Made by a program: the position numbers and the translations under genes. A stretch of 64,000 nt of DNA from Piezodorus guildinii. Lineage: Eukaryota; Arthropoda; Insecta; Hemiptera; Pentatomidae. The DNA is taken from positions 145,700,439-145,764,438 of the forward strand of contig CM041292.1 of NCBI GenBank assembly GCA_023052935.1, read 5' to 3'. A model generated the notes under the pieces. It ran no database searches and was not told the DNA's origin. It worked only from the letters and a program-made list of their open reading frames with translations. Of the stretch, positions 56,379-64,000 are shown one piece after another. Numbering within the stretch: the first letter of the stretch is position 1; every line of letters starts with the position of its first letter.

Positions 56379-59108
56379 CTAGGATGCCTCCATCGGGGGA
56401 AGTTTCAATTGTTCTAGATGAACCGTACGCCGTTTCCTGGGTTCGCGCACGCTCTCGATCGTGACCAAATTGTGTTCACGGATCACAACCACTCGGAAAG
56501 GGCCCTCATAACGCCGGAGTTCCTTCCCTCTGTTGGTCCCCACACGCCGGTAGACCACCGTACCGATTTTGACAGGTCCCATTAGATCCCGCACCCCAAG
56601 ATTATGCCGCTCCACCCGGCGACGCTTTTCCCGCTCAATCCGATCGCGAACCGTGACCCACAGCTTCTTAAGCGCGAGGCTATTGCTCACAATTCGCCCT
56701 TCACCATCCGCCGCACCGCGGCAATCACGCCGGCGACCCTGCAACCCGAAAAGGATTTCGTAAGGGGTAAATTCCGTGACCGAGTGGACGGAATGGTTAT
56801 ACGCGACGATGGCACGCTCCATAGCCACGTCCGGCTCCAACCCCTTCTCTAATTGAAACACCCGCAGGTGGTCACTCAACGTGCTGTGAAGGCGCTCGAT
56901 ACCTCCGCGACTTTTGGGATGACCCGGTGTGTTAAGATGCCATGTGACACCCAAAACCTTCATCTCCTCCCGGACTTTGGCGTTGTCAAATTCGCGACCA
57001 CTATCCGAAGAAACCTTCTCGGGGACGCCATAAAACTGAAACCAAATCCACAGGGCCCGTAACACAGCCTCCGCCGTACGCTCCTGAACGGGATACGCCA
57101 TCGCTACCTTGCTGAACAAATCCAAAACCGTGACCCACTTATAGTTTTTCCACGTAAAGGAATCGATTTGCAGATCAACCAGAGGCGCATCAGCGGTAGG
57201 GGTTTCCTCCTGGACGGCCCGAGGTGGATGACGATCATACTTGGCTCGCAGGCACACATCGCAATTCCCAATGGTCTCCTGAATGGTGCGCTGCATCCCC
57301 CGCCAATAGTAACGCCGCCGCAACGCACGCAACGTCTCGGTAAGGCCCCGGTGGTTCGTCTTCCCCTGATGATAAGCGAGCGTCACCTCCCTCTGCCGTT
57401 CCTCATCACGGATGGTCTCGGCGAGCATGGAACAACGGACAAACGACCGGTCAACCCCGATACGCTCCGCCCGCCACAACCGGTGGATCCGACCCCATAC
57501 TACGGCGTTGCCGACAAATAGATGGTGGGTCCTGCCCGGCTTAGACGCGTCCGCCAGCGCCCTACAAATCTGGTCATCCCCGACGGATGGCTGAGACCAG
57601 ACAGTGACGACCGAACACCCGCCGAAGCGTTGAAAATCAATCTTAAGGAGCCCCGACGTCCTCGTCTTCCAGATAATCTGGTGCCGCTTGTCGTTCACGA
57701 TGTCGTCTATTTCCTCCATGTCCACAGGACGCCCCTCAGAAGAACGCTCGTCCTCCGACGACGCGGCCTCACCCGAAACTCCAGCCGTGCCAGACTGGGG
57801 TTCCTCCCCAGGAGTCCACTCCCTAAGAAACTGCCGAACATCGCGAGAAGACTCGCCCCGTTCCTCCTCTACGGCGTTTACCATGAGCGCACGCGACAGC
57901 CAATCCGCGACAACGTTCTCCCTGCCCGGTTTGTATACAATCTCCATATTGTACTGCCCCAGGAGCTCTTTCCATCGTGTGACCCGTGCGGAAGATTCTT
58001 TCAGCCTCCCTACCCATTGTAGGGGACGATGGTCTGTATGGACTCGGAACCGCCTCCCGAAGACGTACGGCCGGAAATGGTCAACAGCCCATACAATTCC
58101 GAGGAGTTCCCGCTCCAAGGCGCTATAGCGAGACTCCGCATCCGTAAGACGCCGACTGGCGTATGCAACAGGTCGTTCCCCCCGGTCACTGTCCTGAGAT
58201 AGCACTGCCCCAAGAGCGTATTCACTGGCGTCAGTCGTAATAGTGAACGGCCGTTCGAAGTCCGGAAACGCGAGCACCGGATCACGCTGTAAGTGTTCGA
58301 TGCACCGGCGCACCTGGTCCGCAATATCTGGGGTCATCACGACTTTACACCCTTTTCGCAGTAAATTATTAAGGGGCACAAGATACGTCGCCATAGCTGG
58401 AACAAAACGGCGATAATAATTCAAAGCGCCCATCAACCGCCTGATCCCCTTCACCTCGGTCGGGATGGCCATACGCTGTAAGGCCGCCACCTTCTGAGCA
58501 TCCGGCTTCTCGCCCTCCGCGGAGATCGTATGGCCCAAAAAACTAATTTCCCGCTGACCCAAGATCGACTTCTCAGGAGAAAGACGGAGACCAAACTCCC
58601 GCATTCGACTAAAGACATCCCGGAGACGCTGAACGTGGTCCCGTTCCGACCGACTGAAGACCAAGAGGTCATCCATGTAGACCTGGCACACGGACTCGTC
58701 CAGACCCCGAAGAAATTCGTCCATCAACCGCTGGAAAGTGATAGGGGCATTCTTTAGGCCAAACGGCATGCGGGTGAACTCATAATGGCCCCTCTCGAAG
58801 GTAAACGCGGTCTTGTGTCGGTCCCGAGGATGCATCCCGATCTGATGATACCCCGCCTTCAGATCCAAAGTGCTAAAAATTTTTGCACCCCCCAACCGGT
58901 CCAAAATATCGTCGAAGCGCGGAAGAGGATATTTTTCGTCAACCGTATTCTCATTTAACTTACGGTAATCGATGACGACCCGATATTTTTCCGTTGTCTC
59001 GCCGGGGGCACACTTCTTCTTGACGGCCCATAACGGACTATTATACGGGGACGTGCTGTCCACGATTATACCCTGCCGCCGTAAATCGTCTAGCTCTTCC
59101 GAATATGC
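56379..59108 (-). CDS. Gypsy pol: RT, RNase H and integrase
   Basis: The frame opens after a stop at 59109-59111, has no ATG start, and runs about 909 codons. Counting from the GTG at 59063, RT has D67 (STLDLKAGYH) and YMDD at 129-132. RNase H has D278 (TTDAS), E317/E319, D344 (HTDH) and D387. Integrase has an HHCC finger (H565, H571, C601, C604) and the DDE triad D634, D687, E723 (35 residues between D and E), then a YEGPF motif (852-856). All catalytic residues are present. The enzymes copy the genomic RNA and insert the DNA. The frame is -1 relative to the protease frame, so the protein is reachable only by a ribosomal shift, unless a base was lost at about 59100. Confidence 0.9.
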   Translation of the reverse strand, partial: AYSEELDDLRRQGIIVDSTSPYNSPLWAVKKKCAPGETTEKYRVVIDYRKLNENTVDEKYPLPRFDDILDRLGGAKIFSTLDLKAGYHQIGMHPRDRHKTAFTFERGHYEFTRMPFGLKNAPITFQRLMDEFLRGLDESVCQVYMDDLLVFSRSERDHVQRLRDVFSRMREFGLRLSPEKSILGQREISFLGHTISAEGEKPDAQKVAALQRMAIPTEVKGIRRLMGALNYYRRFVPAMATYLVPLNNLLRKGCKVVMTPDIADQVRRCIEHLQRDPVLAFPDFERPFTITTDASEYALGAVLSQDSDRGERPVAYASRRLTDAESRYSALERELLGIVWAVDHFRPYVFGRRFRVHTDHRPLQWVGRLKESSARVTRWKELLGQYNMEIVYKPGRENVVADWLSRALMVNAVEEERGESSRDVRQFLREWTPGEEPQSGTAGVSGEAASSEDERSSEGRPVDMEEIDDIVNDKRHQIIWKTRTSGLLKIDFQRFGGCSVVTVWSQPSVGDDQICRALADASKPGRTHHLFVGNAVVWGRIHRLWRAERIGVDRSFVRCSMLAETIRDEERQREVTLAYHQGKTNHRGLTETLRALRRRYYWRGMQRTIQETIGNCDVCLRAKYDRHPPRAVQEETPTADAPLVDLQIDSFTWKNYKWVTVLDLFSKVAMAYPVQERTAEAVLRALWIWFQFYGVPEKVSSDSGREFDNAKVREEMKVLGVTWHLNTPGHPKSRGGIERLHSTLSDHLRVFQLEKGLEPDVAMERAIVAYNHSVHSVTEFTPYEILFGLQGRRRDCRGAADGEGRIVSNSLALKKLWVTVRDRIEREKRRRVERHNLGVRDLMGPVKIGTVVYRRVGTNRGKELRRYEGPFRVVVIREHNLVTIESVREPRKRRTVHLEQLKLPPMEAS

Positions 59109-59740
59109 CTACGAAGCGCCTGAGGATACCGTCTTTCCTTGACATAAACGACCCGATCCTGCTTAAGCGGAATTTCGTGCACAGTCCGACCCGTAACCCC
59201 AAGGATATCCCCTTCCTTAAAAAATATATCACTGAATTCTTCCAGGATAGACGTTTTCCAATTATCGACCTGATTCAGCGCCCCAATACGCGCCTCGCCG
59301 CCCGCAGCTACGCGAGTACAGGTATACTTTCTACCTCCAATTCTGATAGCCCATCGGCCCCCTAGGTTCCTAATACGCGCGCCGATTCTCCCTAATAGGT
59401 CATTACCTATTATCGCCTGATACTCCCTTGGCATCTTACTTACTACATGGACATGAAACTCTCCGCTCCTTTCCCCCCATGTACTTAAGCCCAGCTCGAT
59501 TTCCCCCTCCACACGACAGGGCCCTCCCAGGGTGATTAAATTACATTGGCATACCTTAACCTGGAGTGCCCTCTCTCCACCTTTCCACTTCTCTAGCGCC
59601 TCTCTGCATGCGATGGTGCACGAGCTCCCGGTGTCCACCAGGCATGCGACTCCCTCCACGCTGATGATAGGCAGACCGCCGCTCTCTCCCCTCGCATGGT
59701 AGCTCACCAACGTGCGGTTGCCACTCTGCTGATACCCGCC
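59090..59740 (-). CDS. Gypsy protease domain and linker to RT
   Basis: The frame begins directly after the gag UGA, in the same frame, and has no ATG. The aspartic protease shows CLVDTGSS with the active-site Asp, and IIGNDLLGRIG about 90 residues later, the usual second landmark. The frame ends at TAG (59090-59092) just after RYPQALRRHIRKS. There the N-terminal RT sequence should follow, but it continues in the -1 frame from 59108 (EELDDLRRQGII). The protease itself looks intact. Translation would need readthrough of the gag stop. Confidence 0.8.
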   Translation of the reverse strand, partial: GGYQQSGNRTLVSYHARGESGGLPIISVEGVACLVDTGSSCTIACREALEKWKGGERALQVKVCQCNLITLGGPCRVEGEIELGLSTWGERSGEFHVHVVSKMPREYQAIIGNDLLGRIGARIRNLGGRWAIRIGGRKYTCTRVAAGGEARIGALNQVDNWKTSILEEFSDIFFKEGDILGVTGRTVHEIPLKQDRVVYVKERRYPQALRRHIRKS

Positions 59741-60973
59741 TCAGATTTCCTCACGGGATGACTGCGCTGCCGTTTCCGGTCGCCTCCACGCACTCCTCCT
59801 GCTCCTCTGGCCACCTCCTCGAGCGGGAACGTCCGCCTCAGTCTCCGTTTCCGTTTCCTCAGACCCTCCGGATGATTCGCTTGCCGATGCTATATGCCTC
59901 CTCTGGAACCGTCCCGGTCGGACTCTTTGGGCATTTACTTCCATGGGTTCCGGTTGGTTCGCATCGCGCCGCCGGTACATGTAAGGGCAATGTCTTGCCA
60001 TATGTCCCTCCACTCCGCACTCAAAGCACTTAGTGCGTGGACATTGGGCCACCAGATGCCCGAGCTTGCCACAACCATGGCACTTGCGGTCCTCCCGCCT
60101 CCCGCTGCTTCTCGGTTTTGCTGGCCGTCGATCACCTTGCGGAGGCCTCTCTCTCCTATTCTCCCGAAATTCTCTTCTTTTCCAAACGGGAGTGGTCCTG
60201 GGCTGATGGTGCGAGACCCGTGTCCAACCGTGTTCCTCCGTCTTCATTCGAGATTCTTCCTCGCGGGCACTGGCGTCCATCATTTCTTGAGCGCATTCGA
60301 TGAACGAGCGCTCCCTCTGGAACCCTTCTCTTTTACCGGCTTCCTTCGCCAGCTGCACCTTCAGAATTATCGCTAAGAAATCCATCCTAAAGTGGACCTC
60401 CTCAACACTAGCGGTCTCTCGCATTTTCTCTGTGATCCGATTAAATTTCGTGAGAAGTTCTCCCGCATACTGGCCATTAGACTGCCGCGGCTTCTTAGTT
60501 TCCCTTATTAGGTGAAACACATCTTCTTCAGGGGCCCATCTTCCCCCTCCGTAGGCCTTCTTTAGTCGCTCTTTCACGACGCTCCAGGGTGTCTCCTCGT
60601 CGGCTTGGATATGGTTCAGGATGCTCCTCCTCACCCTGCAAACCACTGCAGCCTTTAACGCCTCAGCATCTTCCCCGTCTAATAGTCTTTCGGACAACTT
60701 AGACTGAATCCTCACCATCAAGCGATCGCCCCCTTTTAAAAAGTGGTTGAGCTCACCAATCTCTCCAGTAAATCTGTCAAGGTCGGATGTAGCCTTCCTC
60801 AATTCCTGAGCTGTCGCTGTTTGGATCTTCACCCACTCCAGCGTCGTCCTATGCGCCTGCGCCAGTGAAACTTCCGGTAGTGGCGGCAACTCAACTGCCG
60901 CTGCTGCCGCCTGCTGGGGCACAGCCGGTGGGACATTCAGAACGGCTGGCCTCAAAACTACGTTTTCTGCCAT
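59741..60973 (-). CDS. Gypsy gag polyprotein
   Basis: 410 residues from ATG 60973 (MAENVVLRP). Residues 1-40 are Ala/Pro-rich. About 45-235 form a helical capsid-like region (WVKIQTATAQELRKATSDLD ...). A basic stretch at 265-297 leads to two CCHC zinc knuckles, CHGCGKLGHLVAQC (298-311) and CFECGVEGHMARHC (316-329), for RNA packaging. The tail is Ser/Glu/Arg-rich. It ends in a UGA whose downstream frame remains open into protease. Two knuckles separate it from classical Drosophila gypsy, whose Gag lacks them. Confidence 0.9.
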   Translation of the reverse strand: MAENVVLRPAVLNVPPAVPQQAAAAAVELPPLPEVSLAQAHRTTLEWVKIQTATAQELRKATSDLDRFTGEIGELNHFLKGGDRLMVRIQSKLSERLLDGEDAEALKAAVVCRVRRSILNHIQADEETPWSVVKERLKKAYGGGRWAPEEDVFHLIRETKKPRQSNGQYAGELLTKFNRITEKMRETASVEEVHFRMDFLAIILKVQLAKEAGKREGFQRERSFIECAQEMMDASAREEESRMKTEEHGWTRVSHHQPRTTPVWKRREFRENRRERPPQGDRRPAKPRSSGRREDRKCHGCGKLGHLVAQCPRTKCFECGVEGHMARHCPYMYRRRDANQPEPMEVNAQRVRPGRFQRRHIASASESSGGSEETETETEADVPARGGGQRSRRSAWRRPETAAQSSREEI

Positions 60974-61092
60974 GATATCGGTTTTTCACTGGCAAGAAAT
61001 TAAAAAATAAAAAAATAAAAAAAATAAATGAACTCACGTACGCTGAGTAACAGGCAAGTACGAAAAAAAATTATGTTTCGAACTTATCTAAA
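60974..61092 (-). promoter_or_regulatory. Gypsy untranslated leader
   Basis: The 119 bp between primer site and gag ATG. AT-rich in its middle, with no other start codon in a long frame noticed. Probably holds packaging signals, by family analogy. Confidence 0.5.
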
Positions 61093-61112
61093 GATCCCGG
61101 GTTTCGGCACCA
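61093..61112 (-). promoter_or_regulatory. tRNA-Phe-type primer-binding site
   Basis: On the plus strand gatcccgggtttcggcacca equals the 3' end of eukaryotic tRNA-Phe, including CCA, at all 20 positions as I recall that tRNA. The site abuts the LTR, sharing one base with it. Confidence 0.85.
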
Positions 61113-61292
61113 CTTATGCGTTGTCCGAAATATGAATTAAAAAAAATAAAGAAAGGGGCATAAACAACACGCTTGATGGCTATTCAAACACTAACTTTAT
61201 TTGGTCTTCTAATCCTCTATATATACATTTCTATTGTTTACAAGAGGTGGTTTGGAATTAAGGCTGATAGTCTACCTTATCAGTCCTTAACT
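61112..61292 (-). repeat. 5' LTR of the gypsy element
   Basis: 181 bp, identical by eye to the other LTR except at 61206. It presumably carries the promoter and polyadenylation signal (aataaa occurs near 61144 on the plus strand only, so the coding-strand signal is not evident). Confidence 0.9.

Positions 61293-61337
<45 letters not shown>
61293..61337 (+). repeat. (TA)n-(TG)n microsatellite
   Basis: The right half of the (TA)n tract split by the gypsy element, continuing into (TG)n. Confidence 0.95.
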
Positions 61338-61424
61338 ATTATAAGACTAAAATCAATTACAACATTTTTTTCAAATGTTTGGCTTTATGTTTCATATTGA
61401 ACTTTTAGGAGTGAAGTACTGCAT

Positions 61425-62130
61425 AAACAAATTTTATTCTTTTGGTTTATTATTTTCAATAATGATCCTTTGTAAACGAACAAAAGAAGAAAAAAAAATT
61501 TACCCTTTCTCAAGGGCTTACGTTTTAAGATTCGTAGAACCCAAAAAACGAATTTAAAAAATCCGCTTGTCCTCCCCCCTCCCCCTCGTACGCGGCTTTC
61601 CACCGAAACTACTGGAACAATTTTTTTTTTTTTTAATTTGGCGCAAAAAGACAAGGGCAACGAAGATCCTAACACCTATTTTCCCGATTATTTTTAAAAT
61701 GGTGTTGAGTAGTTTTAAAACATGATTTAATTCAAGAACTCAGTTAGTTTTGAAGAGAAAAAAAATGTCTCTGTTATTTAACCAGGAAAACGCGAGTAAT
61801 TCATAAACAAAAAATAATAATGTTAAATGGTCAAGAGATCGACTTATAAGATATGTGATTCTTTGATATATCGGTTATGATTGATTGTAGAGAAACACTG
61901 TAACAATTTTCGTGAATCAGTATATTGTAGTTAAAATTAAAATCGAAAGAAAAGAAAAAATAAATTGTAAAGAAGTCCAGTATTAATGCTTTCGGATTAT
62001 TATTTTAAAAAATGAACCTTTGTAATCGACCCAAAAAAAAATTACCTCCTCCCCTCAAAATGTGAGGTCTTACGTTTCAAGATACGTAGAACCCGAAAAA
62101 CGAATATAAAAAAAATCCGTTTGGCCAAAT
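61425..62130 (-). repeat. Interspersed repeat family B, copy 3 (two modules)
   Basis: Two module starts at 61440-61490 (ggtttattattttcaataat, gatcctttgtaa) and 61993-62040 (tgaacctttgtaatcgaccc), each followed by an A tract and a ..gtttcaagat.cgtagaaccc-type block. Layout as at 50475-51440. The longest ORFs here are not gene-like. Confidence 0.6.
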
Positions 62131-62143
62131 TAATAAATAATTA

Positions 62144-62146
<3 letters not shown>

Positions 62147-62190
<44 letters not shown>
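62147..62190 (+). repeat. (TA)n microsatellite
   Basis: About 22 TA repeats next to the end of a family B copy. Confidence 0.95.
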
Positions 62191-62194
<4 letters not shown>

Positions 62195-62195
<1 letters not shown>

Positions 62196-63279
62196 TTTAG
62201 TATTTAGGGAATTCTTGCTATTGTACTGTTTAAATGAAGGAGTCCTTTAAAATATTTTGTTGGAAACCAGTGAACCAGAGAATTTAACATCAAAACGCGA
62301 AACACAAAGAAAAAAACATGCCTTTAATTAACTTTGATTATTCAACTTTTATTGAAAATGGATATGCTTTCTTTTTCTTTTTGCTGAAATTGAAAGGGAG
62401 AAGCCTTATGAATGATTTTGTCAAGTGCTTCTTTACTTCAGAATATTTCTTTGATTGCTCATTTTTATTCATAGAGAAATAGTTGTGGTTTACCTTAAAA
62501 TTTATTTAGTGTCTTTCTGTTTAATCGTTTGTTGATTTTAATTATTTTATTCTAATGAAAAACCATTAAATTATTTCCTACGCACACACAATGGACTCAA
62601 CCTTATTGGCCGTTGATATCATAAAATTATTAACTATAAAAGTCTAAACGATTTTTAACGGCTTATCTATCAGGTAATGATAGGAATAGATAACTAATCG
62701 CATTGTTATTGTCACGAATAGAAGAAATTAGATGTTTTAGCCAAACAAACGAACAGAAAACAGGTCAATATCTTCAGGGATGATTGGTCGTCTGCTATAA
62801 AGGCCAAACAGAATGGATTGTTTTATTTATTCTGGTACCTAATTCAACAATTCATTCTTGCTGAATGATGAATGTCATATTTCGCATTGGATCGATTAAT
62901 GGTCCGCATTACATCCAGTTTTTGGTGTTTAAGGTGCATTAATACCCATACTCCCTTTATGGGAAATAGGATGGGTTACCCCGAAAGTTAACAATCATGA
63001 ATAAACAAAACGGAAAGTTATTGTGTTTTAGTTTTTTTCTATCCTGAGGAAATATTTATTCTATACTGATGACAGACAACCCAAAATAATTCAATTATGT
63101 TAAATAGAGGACATGACCTATATAAATAAAGGATGTAAGCTAAAGTGTATGATGAAATGAAACATTTAACGAAAAACAGTTATCTATAGTTCAGTATGTT
63201 CTTAACGGACTATTGCGCTCCCGAAATGAACAATTGATATTTGTTTTTAGAATTAAAATAAAGCAAAAGTTATTTATAA
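62195..63279. other. AT-rich non-coding DNA
   Basis: No gene, repeat partner or motif recognised. Confidence 0.45.
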
Positions 63280-64000
63280 ACCGCTGAAAATTATCACACA
63301 ATGGTTTATTATTTTCAAATAACAATATAAGGGTGTTTATAAAGCTATAGAGAGTCAATTAACTAATATGAAAAGCATTTACTAATTCAAAAGAAAATGG
63401 TATGTCACCACTGCTAATTTCAAAACGCTTTATCTCTGCTAGTTCTTAACCAATATCAATGATTCTTTTTTCATTTTTTAGGAAATTTAATCCTCTATGA
63501 AATAGAAATTTATTTATTTATTAATGAACACCGGTTTTTTTTTTTTTATTCGTTATTCGGGTTCGATACATCTTGGAACGTAAGTCCTCAAATTTTGAAG
63601 GGAGTTATTTTTTTTTTTTTTTGTTCGATTACAAAGGTTCAATATTGAAAATAATAAACCAAATCTTTAGATTTTCAGTCAAATAAAATCTCCTGATTCC
63701 AGAACACCTTACATTTTCTCACTATCAATAATAATAACAACCGAGATATCAGGGAATCACATCTTGCATAAGTTGCGGCTTGGCCATATACGATTTTTTT
63801 CCTCTTCGTTCATTGCGTTCTTTTGATCTCAAAATTCTTTTCGATTTTTCCCAATCTTTAATAATAAACGATTTTTAGTGGAATTACATCTATTATAATT
63901 TGTGACTTGAATAAACAGATAAAATAAAACGGCTCATCTTGAACCGTAAGCCCTCAAATATTGAAGGTGGTAATTTTTTATTTTTATTGGTCGATTACAT
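63280..64000 (+). repeat. Interspersed repeat family B, copy 4 (runs off the window)
   Basis: The first half matches 9055-9490 in the same orientation. The second half (63690-63900) is the inverse of 51010-51250. A second module, gtaagccctcaaatattgaa, starts at 63946 and is cut by the window edge. Together the copies show a modular element with a repeated end block. Confidence 0.6.

Larger units (their letters stand above)
55932..61292 (-). mobile_element. Ty3/gypsy LTR retrotransposon (env-less, young)
   Basis: A 5361-bp element on the minus strand: LTR, tRNA-Phe-type primer site, gag, protease, RT-RNase H-integrase, polypurine tract, LTR. The 181-bp LTRs run AGTTAAGG...GCATAAGT on the coding strand. 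They differ at one position that I can see (56026 T, 61206 C). It sits in a (TA)n tract with tata on both sides, as expected of gypsy-group elements that choose TATATA-like targets. No env frame lies between integrase and the 3' LTR. The coding frame is interrupted twice. Confidence 0.9.

Noticed and set aside
57522..58128. Long plus-strand ORFs opposite pol (166 and 146 codons), and 59894-60376 opposite gag
   Set aside because: Antisense shadows of GC-rich retrotransposon genes; no motif of their own.

Overview
The window reads as AT-rich, repeat-dense nuclear DNA from an arthropod, most likely an insect. The evidence is the mix of mobile elements: a jockey-clade LINE with a zinc-knuckle ORF1, RTE-like and CR1-like LINE remnants, a Ty3/gypsy LTR element whose LTRs run AGT...ACT, a piggyBac-type transposase remnant, tRNA-derived SINEs and many MITE-like repeats. 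I cannot name the species. No complete host protein-coding gene is visible. Two plus-strand sites, at 17030 and 42220, have the form of recursive splice sites, so the whole window may lie inside one very long plus-strand intron.

Layout. 1-475 is the right end of a foldback element that recurs at 53629-55895. 476-19209 is AT-rich DNA with interspersed repeats: several copies of one MITE-like family (family A), three SINE copies, LINE remnants, and a short GC-richer ORF at 1712. 19210-26521 is a 7.3-kb near-perfect inverted repeat. Each arm carries about 142-bp tandem units on the outside and about 185-bp units on the inside, around a 466-bp centre. 26835-35740 holds degenerate CR1-like and RTE-like LINE remnants and two family A copies with (CA)n tracts. 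35745-41765 holds nested insertions (LINE 3' ends, a SINE, a hammerhead-like motif) and an RTE-like pseudogene. 42799-47581 is a full-length jockey-type LINE with an 11-bp target-site duplication. It lies beside a remnant of a piggyBac-type transposase end. 48466-53545 holds a MITE with clear terminal inverted repeats, a near-complete family A copy, family B repeats, two hammerhead-like motifs and long (TA)n tracts. 53629-55895 is the second foldback element, inside (TA)n. 55932-61292 is a young minus-strand gypsy-type retrotransposon that split the same (TA)n tract. 61425-64000 is mostly family B repeats.

How the parts work. The only near-complete protein sets belong to two retrotransposons. 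The LINE supplies an RNA-binding ORF1 protein and an endonuclease-reverse transcriptase, broken by one frameshift near its end. The gypsy element supplies Gag, protease, RT, RNase H and integrase, has a tRNA-Phe-type primer site, and lacks env. Its 181-bp LTRs differ at only one position that I can see, yet its reading frame is split by an in-frame UGA and by a -1 shift. The SINEs and short LINE tails were presumably mobilised in trans. All coordinates and matches come from reading by eye; identities are descriptive, not computed.
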